NCBI GenBank assembly: GCA_017464285.1
Contig: JAFUDT010000013.1
Coordinates: forward strand, 1-64,000
DNA length: 64,000 nucleotides
Source: Bacteroidales bacterium
Lineage (GTDB): Bacteria > Bacteroidota > Bacteroidia > Bacteroidales > UBA1402
Direction of reading: 5' to 3'
The notes below the pieces were generated by a model. It made no database searches. It was not told where the DNA came from and saw nothing but the letters and a program-made list of their open reading frames with translations. Below are positions 24,020 to 32,664 of this stretch, piece after piece (positions within the stretch are counted from its first letter, which is position 1; each line of letters opens with the position of its first letter). Both the position numbers and the translations under genes were made by a program.

Positions 24020-25288
24020 TTAGCTGAAATTGGCCAGCAGATACTGCTCGGCCTCGAGGTTCCACAATCCCTTGTGGGCCTGGCAGATCTCGTTGAGCCG
24101 TGCGAAGCGCGGGTCTTTTTTGCCCAGTTCGGCAAAGTCGGCAATGGGTGTCAAAGGTAGCTCAATATGATTGTATATCAGCTTCTTGCCACCGGGTATC
24201 TCCGGCAGGTGCAGTGTGGCCTGCGGCACGGCGTTCAGGCCGCCGATGTGTGTGACCAGCCCGGCGGGATCCATGCCTTTGCCCATCAGATAGAGCGCTT
24301 CGAGCATATCGTCGGTGTTGCCTCCGCTGGTGCCTACCACGTGGGTGTAGGCATAGTGGACATTGTAGAAATTGAACATGGCGCTGAAATCGGGTCTGCC
24401 CGGGCCGGCAAAGAAGTTCAGGCAGCCGTCGAAGGACAGGATGGCGTCGGCCTGCTCAGCCACCGCGCGAACCGGAGCAAAGCAGAACACATCGTTGAAG
24501 CCGGTACCGCCGCTCAGGGCTTTCAGCTCGGATACGGGATCCTCCATCTTGCCGGTGTTGACATATTTCAGCTCAATGCCGCGTGAAGCGGCAAATTCCG
24601 GGGTATAGAGCGATGCGGCCCTGTCCAGTCTGGCCTGGTCCATGTCGGTGACCACCAGCAGCGAGGGATGCCGGTCTTCGCGGTGCAGCACATAGTTGAT
24701 GGCTGCCAGCCCCATGGGACCCACACCGGCCAGGATGGCCATTTTACCGTTCTCGACGATTTCCATTTTATGGACATACTTGCCAGGGGTGGTATGGTAG
24801 TTGGCATGCATTGCGCCGATGACGCAACTCAACGGCTCCGACAGGGAGGCCGGGTAGTACCCCTCGCCCTTGTAGGGCAGCAGGCAGCCCTGCTGCATGA
24901 CTTCGTTGGGGATGATGACATAGGTGGCGTCACCGCCGATATAGCGGTAGGAGTATCCCGGGGCGCTCAGGACTCCGGCAGGCCCTTGCTCGTAGTTCAG
25001 TGCCGGCTGGATGGAAAATTTGTCGCCGGCCTTGAACTGCCCGGCCCACTTGGCTCCGACCTCGATGAACTCTCCGGCAAACTCGTGGCCGATGATGACC
25101 GGATTGTCTGCTACGTTATTGGGAACTCTCTTGTGGTCTCCTCCCTGGTTGACGGCTTTGTAGGAAGACATGCAGAGGCTGTCGCAGACAACCTTGGCCA
25201 GTATTTCGTCCTCCTTGATGGCAGGCAGTTCATAGCTTTCCAGCCTAAGATCCTGCTTGCCATATAAACGTACGGCTTTTGCTATCAT
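24020..25288 (-). CDS. Zinc-binding alcohol/polyol dehydrogenase
   Basis: 422 residues from ATG 25288. A GTG two codons upstream (25294) is in frame but fits the promoter less well. It is a medium-chain dehydrogenase: catalytic-zinc Cys in CDSLCMSS, IGHEFAGEFIEVG, and a Rossmann fold with AILAGVGPMGLAAINYVL. The four-cysteine structural-zinc lobe is absent. Overall shape resembles L-sorbose-1-phosphate reductase and related sugar-phosphate dehydrogenases, but the substrate cannot be fixed. It is a single-gene transcript with its own well-formed promoter and a possible operator (25312-25342). Confidence 0.8.
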   Translation of the reverse strand: MIAKAVRLYGKQDLRLESYELPAIKEDEILAKVVCDSLCMSSYKAVNQGGDHKRVPNNVADNPVIIGHEFAGEFIEVGAKWAGQFKAGDKFSIQPALNYEQGPAGVLSAPGYSYRYIGGDATYVIIPNEVMQQGCLLPYKGEGYYPASLSEPLSCVIGAMHANYHTTPGKYVHKMEIVENGKMAILAGVGPMGLAAINYVLHREDRHPSLLVVTDMDQARLDRAASLYTPEFAASRGIELKYVNTGKMEDPVSELKALSGGTGFNDVFCFAPVRAVAEQADAILSFDGCLNFFAGPGRPDFSAMFNFYNVHYAYTHVVGTSGGNTDDMLEALYLMGKGMDPAGLVTHIGGLNAVPQATLHLPEIPGGKKLIYNHIELPLTPIADFAELGKKDPRFARLNEICQAHKGLWNLEAEQYLLANFS

Positions 25289-25311
25289 AAACACTTGTTT
25301 TTTATTGACTG

Positions 25312-25342
25312 CGAAGATACTGCAAAGCAGTAAGATTCCAAA
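25312..25342 (-). promoter_or_regulatory. Dehydrogenase promoter with palindromic operator
   Basis: On the minus strand TTTG (25342-25339), 19 bases, TATCTTCG (25319-25312). Inside the spacer and touching the -7 box is a perfect inverted repeat, TACTGC-AAA-GCAGTA (25318-25332). Its place suggests a repressor site that would block polymerase. The regulator is unknown. Confidence 0.6.
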
Positions 25343-25407
25343 ATATATTTTATCTCGTTTTTCTGCTTTTTTCTTGGAAAAACCATGGAGCGCATATATA
25401 AATTGAT

Positions 25408-25415
25408 TACCTTTG
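25408..25415 (+). promoter_or_regulatory. -7 element of the purH-mre-rod transcript
   Basis: TACCTTTG matches TAnnTTTG and lies 34 bases before the purH ATG. The matching TTTG 19-21 bases upstream is not present. Confidence 0.5.
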
Positions 25416-25449
25416 CCTGAGAGACGAATAATGATTTATATAATAACAT

Positions 25450-26976
25450 ATGTCTGAATACAAGAGAATTAGTAAAGCTTTGGTCTCGGTCTTCCACAAG
25501 GAGGGCCTCGATGAAATCCTTCGCAGACTCCATGACGAAGGCGTCGGATTCATTTCGACGGGCGGAACCTGCCAGTTTATTGAATCGCTGGGATATCCCT
25601 GTGACAAGGTCGAAGACCTGACGGGCTATCCTTCCATTCTGGGCGGTCGGGTCAAGACGCTGCATCCCAAAGTCTTCGGCGGCATTCTGAACCGCCGTGA
25701 CGAGGCCGGTGACCAACAGCAGTGCGCCGAATACGAGATTCCAGCCATTGACCTTGTCATTGTCGATTTATATCCCTTCGAAGCCACTGTCGCTTCCGGA
25801 GCCAGTGCGGAGGATATCATCGAAAAAATCGATATCGGCGGCATCTCCCTGATCCGTGCCGCTGCCAAGAATTTCCAGGATGTGGTCATTGTGGCTTCCA
25901 AGGCCCAGTATGCAGCCTTGCTGGACATTCTCAACGAAAAAGGCGCCCAGACCTCTCTGGAGGAACGCAAATGGTTTGCCAAGGAGGCCTTTAAGGTCTC
26001 TTCGGGTTACGATACCCATATCTTCAACTGGTTCGATCAGGACAGCACCCCCTCGGCCTTCCGCTGTGCCGTGGACAGCACGCGTCAGCTCCGCTACGGC
26101 GAGAATCCTCACCAGCAGGCTCAGTTCTATGGCGATTTTGAGGAAATGTTCGAGCAGCTGCAGGGCAAGGAGATATCCTACAACAACCTGCTTGACATCG
26201 ATGCGGCAGTCTCGCTCATCAATGAATTCTCCGAGCCCAGCTTTGTCATCATCAAGCACAACAATGCCTGTGGGGTGGCTTCCCGTCCTACTCTGATAGA
26301 GGCTTGGAAAGCGGCCTTGGCCGGCGATCCGGTGTCGGCCTTCGGCGGCATTTTTGCAGCCAACCGTCCGGTCGACAAGCAGACGGCTGAGGAAATCAAC
26401 AAGCTGTTCTTCGAGGTGATTATCGCACCCGACTACGATGCCGATGCCTTGGCCGTCCTTTCCCAGAAGAAAAACCGTATCATTCTGATTCAGAAAGATG
26501 CCGCTGTCCCGGCCCGCCAGTTCCGCTCCATGCTCAACGGCGTACTGGTACAAGATAGGGACCTGCATACCGAGAGTGCCGACCAGCTGCATGCCGTCAC
26601 CCGGAAGAAGGCAACCGACAAGCAGATCGACGATCTGCTGTTCGCCAACATCATCGTCAAGCACAATAAGTCGAACGCCATCGTGCTGGCCAAGGACAGA
26701 CAGCTCTGCGCCTCAGGCGTGGGTCAGACCTCCCGTGTGGATGCCCTGCGTCAGGCTATCGACAAGGCTGTCTCCTTCGGCTTCGACCTGAACGGTGCAG
26801 TCATGGCTTCCGATGCTTTCTTCCCTTTCCCCGACTGCGTGGAGATTGCCCACAAGGCCGGCATTCAGGCGGTGATTCATCCCGGCGGTTCAATCAACGA
26901 CAAACTGTCGGTGGAATACTGCGATGCCAACGACATGGCCATGGTGACCACCGGTTACAGACATTTCAAACATTAA
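25450..26976 (+). CDS. purH: Bifunctional IMP synthesis enzyme (AICAR formyltransferase/IMP cyclohydrolase)
   Basis: 508 residues, the normal length. The N-terminal ~200 residues are the MGS-like IMP cyclohydrolase domain (ISTGGTCQFIESLG, GGRVKTLHPKVFGGIL, KIDIGGISLIRAAAKN). The rest is the AICAR transformylase with RYGENPHQQAQFYG and the catalytic Lys-His in KHNNACGVA. It performs the last two steps of purine biosynthesis. mreB begins only 13 bases downstream, so a nucleotide enzyme and the rod-shape genes share a transcript, as in other Bacteroidales. Confidence 0.97.
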   Translation: MSEYKRISKALVSVFHKEGLDEILRRLHDEGVGFISTGGTCQFIESLGYPCDKVEDLTGYPSILGGRVKTLHPKVFGGILNRRDEAGDQQQCAEYEIPAIDLVIVDLYPFEATVASGASAEDIIEKIDIGGISLIRAAAKNFQDVVIVASKAQYAALLDILNEKGAQTSLEERKWFAKEAFKVSSGYDTHIFNWFDQDSTPSAFRCAVDSTRQLRYGENPHQQAQFYGDFEEMFEQLQGKEISYNNLLDIDAAVSLINEFSEPSFVIIKHNNACGVASRPTLIEAWKAALAGDPVSAFGGIFAANRPVDKQTAEEINKLFFEVIIAPDYDADALAVLSQKKNRIILIQKDAAVPARQFRSMLNGVLVQDRDLHTESADQLHAVTRKKATDKQIDDLLFANIIVKHNKSNAIVLAKDRQLCASGVGQTSRVDALRQAIDKAVSFGFDLNGAVMASDAFFPFPDCVEIAHKAGIQAVIHPGGSINDKLSVEYCDANDMAMVTTGYRHFKH

Positions 26977-26989
26977 AAACACACGATTC

Positions 26990-28009
26990 ATGGGACTTTT
27001 TTCCTTTACACAAAAAATAGCGATGGACCTGGGTACCGCCAACACCGTTATCCTGCATAACGACAAGGTGGTCATCGACGAACCCAGTGTCGTGGCGCTT
27101 GACAGCAAGACGGGCAAGACCCTGGCTGTCGGCGAGCAGGCGCGTCTGATGCACGAAAAGACCAATGAGAACATCCGGACGGTACGCCCGCTGCGCGACG
27201 GTGTGATTGCCGACTTCTATGCTGCCGAGCAGATGATCCGGGGCTTCATCAAGAAAGTGAACCCTCACAGCGGCGGCCTGTTCTCTTCGCTGCGCATGGT
27301 GGTCTGCATCCCCTCCGGATCGACCGAGGTGGAGATCCGTGCCGTGCGTGATTCGGCCGAACATGTAGGCGGCCGGGAAGTCTATATGATATACGAGCCG
27401 ATGGCGGCCGCCATCGGTATCGGCATCGATGTGGAGGCCCCCGAAGGCAACATGATTGTCGATATCGGCGGCGGAACGACCGAAATCGCCGTTATTTCAC
27501 TGGGAGGCATCGTGGCCAACGAGTCGATACGTATCGCCGGCGATGATTTTACAGCCGATATCCAGGAATATATGCGTCGCCAGCACAACCTGCGCATCGG
27601 CGAACGCACCGCAGAGCAGATCAAGCTGCATGTCGGCTCGGCCATGACCGAGCTGGACAATCCCCCGGAGGATTACCTTGTACGCGGACCCAACCAGATG
27701 ACGGCCCTGCCTATGGAGGTGCCCGTGTCGTATGTGGAGATTTCCCACTGTCTGGAAAAGTCCATCTCCAAGGTGGAGACAGCCGTGCTGAATGCTCTGG
27801 AGAAAACCCCGCCCGAACTGTATGCCGACATCGTCCGCAACGGCATTTATCTGACCGGCGGCGGTGCCTTGTTGCGTGGACTGGCCCAACGGCTGACCAA
27901 CAAGATCAATATCCCGTTCATCGTACCGGAAGATCCTCTGCATGCCGTGGCCAACGGCACGAGTGTCGCCCTGAAGCATGTTGACAAGTATAACTTCCTG
28001 CTTCGCTGA
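26990..28009 (+). CDS. mreB: Rod-shape-determining actin MreB
   Basis: 339 residues. Actin-family phosphate loop MDLGTANTVI near the N-terminus, second phosphate motif VDIGGGTTEIAVIS and adenosine motif YLTGGGALLRGLA. MreB forms membrane-bound filaments that direct side-wall synthesis with MreC, MreD, PBP2 and RodA, all encoded next in order. Its stop and the mreC start share one base (TGATG). Confidence 0.98.
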   Translation: MGLFSFTQKIAMDLGTANTVILHNDKVVIDEPSVVALDSKTGKTLAVGEQARLMHEKTNENIRTVRPLRDGVIADFYAAEQMIRGFIKKVNPHSGGLFSSLRMVVCIPSGSTEVEIRAVRDSAEHVGGREVYMIYEPMAAAIGIGIDVEAPEGNMIVDIGGGTTEIAVISLGGIVANESIRIAGDDFTADIQEYMRRQHNLRIGERTAEQIKLHVGSAMTELDNPPEDYLVRGPNQMTALPMEVPVSYVEISHCLEKSISKVETAVLNALEKTPPELYADIVRNGIYLTGGGALLRGLAQRLTNKINIPFIVPEDPLHAVANGTSVALKHVDKYNFLLR

Positions 28010-28836
28010 TGCACTCGCTGATACAGTTCCTGCTACGTTTTGGCAATACGCTGTTGTTCGTCGTTCTGGAAATCATCGCCCTGGTGCTGCTGTTCCGGTA
28101 TAACGATTTTCATCAGAGCATTGCCCTTTCTTCGGCCAACTGTATCAACGGCAGAATCTATGAAACCAGGGAACAGGTGACAGGCTATTTCCAGCTCCGT
28201 GAGAAAAACACGCTGCTATGGCAGCAGAACGGAGTCCTGGAAAAGCGTGTGGCGGCTTTGGAGGCCGCTCTTCGTCAGTATGAGCTGGAGGAAAGACCTT
28301 TGAATGGGGCGGAGGATTTTGATTATATTTATGCCAGAGTGTTGAAGAACAGCGTAATACAGCTGGCTAACACTTTTACGCTGAATGTCGGCCGGGCCGA
28401 CGGTGTGGAGCCGGGGATGGGCATATCCGCCCCAGAAGGTATCGCCGGCATTGTTTCGGCCTGTTCTGAACATTATTCCGTGGCTGTTTCCCTGCTCAAT
28501 GTCAATGCCCATTACAGTTGCAAGGTGAAGCATACCGATGTGGTCGGTTCTCTCACCTGGTACGGTGGCGATACCCGCTACGGCCTGTTGGAGGAGCTGC
28601 CGGGCTACCAGATGTGGAATGTGGGCGATACGATAGTGACCAGCGGTTTTTCCAATTCGTTTCCCGAAGGACTGCCGGTGGGATGCATCGAATCCTTCGA
28701 CAAGACTACGGCCGACAATTTCTACACGGCCCGTATCCGCCTGTTTACCAGTTTTGAGTCGCTGGCCGACGTGCGTATCATGTACAGGACCAATTATCGC
28801 GAACAGCAGGAGCTGGAGGAGGAGGCTGTCAGATGA
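28009..28836 (+). CDS. mreC: Rod-shape-determining protein MreC
   Basis: 275 residues. One N-terminal membrane helix (TLLFVVLEIIALVLLF) and a coiled coil (about 60-95) precede the periplasmic beta-sandwich with VGRADGVEPGMGISAPEGIA and SGFSNSFPEGLPVG, both family hallmarks. It connects MreB/MreD to the elongation penicillin-binding protein. It overlaps mreB by 1 base and mreD by 4. Confidence 0.95.
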   Translation: MHSLIQFLLRFGNTLLFVVLEIIALVLLFRYNDFHQSIALSSANCINGRIYETREQVTGYFQLREKNTLLWQQNGVLEKRVAALEAALRQYELEERPLNGAEDFDYIYARVLKNSVIQLANTFTLNVGRADGVEPGMGISAPEGIAGIVSACSEHYSVAVSLLNVNAHYSCKVKHTDVVGSLTWYGGDTRYGLLEELPGYQMWNVGDTIVTSGFSNSFPEGLPVGCIESFDKTTADNFYTARIRLFTSFESLADVRIMYRTNYREQQELEEEAVR

Positions 28837-29327
28837 ACCGGATTGTACTCAAACACTTGGCCATAGCCGTTTTTCTGGTGCTGCTTCAGGCACTGGTGCT
28901 GCAGTATGCCGGGTTTCTGTCCTTCGTCCCGCTGGCCTATATCTATGCGGTGCTCATCTGGCCGACCGATACGCCGGTCTGGCAGGCCCTGCTGCTGGGA
29001 TTTCTGATGGGACTGGCCCTGGACATCCTGCTGGATACTCCGGGCATGCACGCTGCTGCCACCACTTTTGCCGTCTATCTGCGCCGTCCGCTGCTGCGTA
29101 CATTCCTGAGCAAGGATGAGACCGAAGGAATGGAACCCGGCGAGAAAAGCATGGGTTTCATGAGCTTCTGGAAATATTCCCTGTCGATGATCGTCTGTCA
29201 TCATTTTACACTTTACCTGATCGAGTCGTTTTCGTGGACCGACCCTGTGAGGATACTGCTCAGTGTACTGGTCAGTACGGTCCTGACAGCTCTGTTGGTC
29301 TTCTTTTTCGAACGTTTCCGCAGATAA
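28833..29327 (+). CDS. mreD: Rod-shape-determining protein MreD
   Basis: 164 residues, nearly all hydrophobic, with about five membrane segments. The conserved MreD core is seen as LLGFLMGLALDILLDTPGMH. The start overlaps the mreC stop by 4 bases (ATGA). MreD is the small integral membrane partner of MreC. The segment between helices (FLSKDETEGMEPGEKSMGF) is the only hydrophilic stretch. Confidence 0.93.
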   Translation: MNRIVLKHLAIAVFLVLLQALVLQYAGFLSFVPLAYIYAVLIWPTDTPVWQALLLGFLMGLALDILLDTPGMHAAATTFAVYLRRPLLRTFLSKDETEGMEPGEKSMGFMSFWKYSLSMIVCHHFTLYLIESFSWTDPVRILLSVLVSTVLTALLVFFFERFRR

Positions 29328-29339
29328 AGTGCAGCAACC

Positions 29340-31196
29340 ATGGCCACAGACAAGAACTATGAACGCCGGGGAACGACCCTCCTGATCATCATTGCCCTGA
29401 CAGTGGTGCTCTATCTGGTGCGTTTGGTCCATTTGCAGCTACTGTCCGACGAATACGACAAATATGCCGACAGCAATGCCCAGTTTCGCAAAGTCATCTA
29501 TCCCGAACGGGGCATCATATACGACCGCAACGGCAAGGTGGTAGTGTATAATTCAGCCTTCTACGATCTGATGGTCACCACCCGTGAAATGAAAGGGCTG
29601 GACACCCTGGATTTCTGTCGCACTCTGGATATCACCCGCGAATATTTTGAAAAACGGATGACCGACCTGCGCAACCGTCGGCTGAATCCGGGTTTCTCGA
29701 CCTATACCCCGCAACTGTTCATGTCGCAGCTCACCGTGGAACAATACGGCCCACTGCAGGAAAAGCTGTTCCGTTTTCCGGGATTCAGCATCCGGAAACG
29801 CTCCCTGAGGTCCTACACCCGTCCCGTGGCAGCCCATGCCCTGGGCTATGTGGCCGAGGTCAACCGCCGCGATATCGAAGAAGACAGCTACTATACCAGC
29901 GGCGACTACAGCGGTCGTTCGGGCATCGAAAAAATGTACGAACGTCAGCTGCGCGGCGAGAAGGGCTACGAGATCTATTTGCGCGACGTGCACGGCCGCA
30001 TCAAAAAATCGTTCAACGAAGGGCGTCGCGATCTGGCACCGGTCTCGGGCAGGGATCTGATGCTTTCGCTCGACCTCGACCTGCAGGAATATGCCGAGCA
30101 ACTGATGGTCAACAAACGCGGTGCCGTGGTTGCCTTAGAACCGAAAACAGGCGAGATCCTGGCCTACGTCTCGGCACCGACCTATGATCCCAATCTCCTG
30201 GTGGGCAACCAGCGGGCGGCCAACTACCGTGAACTGGAAGCTTCACCTTACAAGGTCTTCCTGAATCGTCCCATCCAGTCGTTCTATCCTCCTGGCTCCA
30301 CCTTCAAGCCTCTCCAGGCTCTGGTGCTGCAGCAGGAAAAAATCATCACCCCACGGACCGAATATGCCTGTCACAACGGCTATGCCTTTGCCGGCATGAA
30401 ACTGGGCTGTCATTCGCACCGCTCTCCGCTTGACCTGACATCGGCCATAGCCACTTCCTGCAACGCCTATTTTGCCGCTGCCTACCGCGCCATGATAGAT
30501 GACCGTAAATACGGATCTTCCCAGGCTGCCCTGGATGTCTGGCGCGAACACGTCATGTCCTTTGGCTATGGCGCCCGCCTGGGGGTGGATATGGCCTACG
30601 AGCAGTCGGGTATGATTCCTTCTTCCGAGTTCTACAATCGTGTCTATGGCAACCGTTCGTGGAAGGGCTCGACGATCATTTCCAATTCCATCGGACAGGG
30701 CGAGGTGTTGGCAACTCCTTTGCAGATTGCCAATTTCTGTGCCACGATCTGCAACCGGGGATGGTATTATACTCCGCATATTGTCAAGGAAATAGAGGGC
30801 GAAGCCTTGGACGGGAAATACACCCTCAGACATCAGGTTAGTGTCTCGCCGGAGTATTTCGAGTCTGTTATTCAGGGAATGCGGGCATCGGTGACGGAGA
30901 GCATAGGTACATCCAAGGGGGTGGCCATCCCTGGCATAGAGGTCTGCGGCAAGACCGGCACGGCCGAGAACAAAGGGGTGGATCATTCCATTTTCATGTG
31001 TTTCGCCCCCATGGACGATCCCAAGATATGTATGTTGGTCTTCATTGAGAACGGAGGTTTCGGTGCCACCTGGGCTGTCCCCATGGCCAGCCTGCTGCTC
31101 GAGAAATACCTGAAAGGAAGCATAGCCGACAACCGCCGGTGGATGGAGACCAGATTGTTGAACGCAAATTTGATGGAAGTTGAACCAAAGGACTGA
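29340..31196 (+). CDS. mrdA: Penicillin-binding protein 2 (elongation transpeptidase)
   Basis: 618 residues. One membrane anchor near residues 12-30, a dimerisation domain with PERGIIYDRNGKVV, and a C-terminal transpeptidase. The three active-site motifs are in place: Ser320-x-x-Lys in PGSTFKPL, SCN at 373-375 and KTG at 538-540 (CGKTGTAENKG). It crosslinks new peptidoglycan in the rod complex together with RodA, whose gene overlaps its end. Confidence 0.97.
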   Translation: MATDKNYERRGTTLLIIIALTVVLYLVRLVHLQLLSDEYDKYADSNAQFRKVIYPERGIIYDRNGKVVVYNSAFYDLMVTTREMKGLDTLDFCRTLDITREYFEKRMTDLRNRRLNPGFSTYTPQLFMSQLTVEQYGPLQEKLFRFPGFSIRKRSLRSYTRPVAAHALGYVAEVNRRDIEEDSYYTSGDYSGRSGIEKMYERQLRGEKGYEIYLRDVHGRIKKSFNEGRRDLAPVSGRDLMLSLDLDLQEYAEQLMVNKRGAVVALEPKTGEILAYVSAPTYDPNLLVGNQRAANYRELEASPYKVFLNRPIQSFYPPGSTFKPLQALVLQQEKIITPRTEYACHNGYAFAGMKLGCHSHRSPLDLTSAIATSCNAYFAAAYRAMIDDRKYGSSQAALDVWREHVMSFGYGARLGVDMAYEQSGMIPSSEFYNRVYGNRSWKGSTIISNSIGQGEVLATPLQIANFCATICNRGWYYTPHIVKEIEGEALDGKYTLRHQVSVSPEYFESVIQGMRASVTESIGTSKGVAIPGIEVCGKTGTAENKGVDHSIFMCFAPMDDPKICMLVFIENGGFGATWAVPMASLLLEKYLKGSIADNRRWMETRLLNANLMEVEPKD

Positions 31197-32643
31197 CAGC
31201 GGCAATTTTCTCAAGACCATGGATTACCAGGTAGTGTTCATCTACCTGTTCCTGGTTATCTGGGGCTGGCTGACCATTTACAGCGCCAGCTACGACTACG
31301 ACAGCACCCGTCTGCTCGACCTGAGCCAGTTCTCGGGCAAGCAGTTCATGTGGATAGGCATTTCGCTGGTGGTCGGCCTGCTGCTGCTGGTGATTGACTC
31401 CCGCTGGTATTACAATGCTACGGAGGTCATCTACATTTTGGTCATGGCACTGCTGGTGCTGACCTTGGTCATCGCTTCTGATGTCAAGGGCTCCCGATCA
31501 TGGCTCATTTTCGGGCCGGTGAGCATACAACCGGCCGAGTTTGCCAAGTTTGCCACGGCCCTGGCCCTGGCCAAGTTCATTGACAAGAACGGTTTCAATC
31601 CCCGGGAATCAAAGCGGGACTATATCGCCTTTCTTATCATATTCCTGCCCATCCTGATCATCATCCTCCAGCAGGAGACAGGCTCGGCACTGGTCTTTCT
31701 CTCGCTCTTTCTGGTCCTCTACCGGGAGGGCATGTCGCCCAGGCTGCTGCAGGCAGGCTGCTGTGCGGCCGCCTATTTCATCATCTCGGTCCGCTATGGT
31801 TCAGCAGTGCTGTGGGAAAAGACTGAAACGGGCTATTTTTTAGTCCTGCTGCTGATACTGGCCCTCATGCTACTGATGTTCTATCTCCACAATAGCCGTG
31901 AAAAGCAGTCGCTGTGGCTGTTGCTGGGAGGCAACCTGCTACCGCTGCTGGCCGGCATCGTGTGTAATCTTCTGGGTTGGCATTTCAATCTCTGCTGGCC
32001 GCTGCTGGCCACGATGACTTTCTCGATAAGCTATCTGACAGTGCTCTCCTTTCGGAAAAATGTCCGTGAAATAGCATCGATTGTACTATTCGTCGTTTTG
32101 TCCGTGGCCTTCCTCTTTACTGCCGACTTTTTTTTCGACCATGTGCTCAAGCCACATCAACAGATCCGTACCCAAGTCTTTCTCGGGGTAGTGGACGATC
32201 CGACCAATGCGGGCTACAATGTCAATCAGGCCAAGATATCCATCGGTTCTGGCGGCCTGATGGGCAAAGGTTTCCTTAACGGTACGCAGACCAAACTGAA
32301 ATATGTGCCCGAACAGCATACCGACTTTATTTTCTGTACCATCGGCGAGGAGTGGGGCTTTGTCGGCTCGGCCCTCCTGCTGCTGGTCTATCTCTACTTG
32401 ATGGTACGGCTCATTCTCATGGCCGAACGACAACGTAGCCGTTTTGTGCGGGTCTATGGCTATTGTGTGGTCAGTATTTTCTTTTTCCATGTCCTGATCA
32501 ATGTGGGCATGGTGCTTGGCATCATGCCCGTCATCGGCATTCCTTTGCCCTTTTTCAGCTATGGAGGCTCTTCGCTGCTGAGCTTTACCATACTGCTGTT
32601 CATTTTCCTCAAACTGGATGCCGAACGGCTACGCTATCACTGA
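31180..32643 (+). CDS. rodA: Rod-shape peptidoglycan glycosyltransferase RodA
   Basis: 487 residues if started at TTG 31180, preceded by GGAAG. This overlaps mrdA by 17 bases and supplies the short amphipathic stretch (NFLKTMD) before the first helix that family members have. ATG 31219 would give 474 residues and no overlap. It is a SEDS-family protein with about ten helices. Conserved parts are GSRSWLIFGPVSIQPAEFAK, QQETGSALVFLSLF, EQHTDFIFCTIGEEWGFVGS and GIPLPFFSYGGSSLL. It polymerises glycan strands for PBP2. A hydrophobic insert of ~120 residues in the middle is usual in this phylum. Confidence 0.95.
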   Translation: MNQRTDSGNFLKTMDYQVVFIYLFLVIWGWLTIYSASYDYDSTRLLDLSQFSGKQFMWIGISLVVGLLLLVIDSRWYYNATEVIYILVMALLVLTLVIASDVKGSRSWLIFGPVSIQPAEFAKFATALALAKFIDKNGFNPRESKRDYIAFLIIFLPILIIILQQETGSALVFLSLFLVLYREGMSPRLLQAGCCAAAYFIISVRYGSAVLWEKTETGYFLVLLLILALMLLMFYLHNSREKQSLWLLLGGNLLPLLAGIVCNLLGWHFNLCWPLLATMTFSISYLTVLSFRKNVREIASIVLFVVLSVAFLFTADFFFDHVLKPHQQIRTQVFLGVVDDPTNAGYNVNQAKISIGSGGLMGKGFLNGTQTKLKYVPEQHTDFIFCTIGEEWGFVGSALLLLVYLYLMVRLILMAERQRSRFVRVYGYCVVSIFFFHVLINVGMVLGIMPVIGIPLPFFSYGGSSLLSFTILLFIFLKLDAERLRYH

Positions 32644-32664
32644 TTCATTAAACCAGACAACGAT

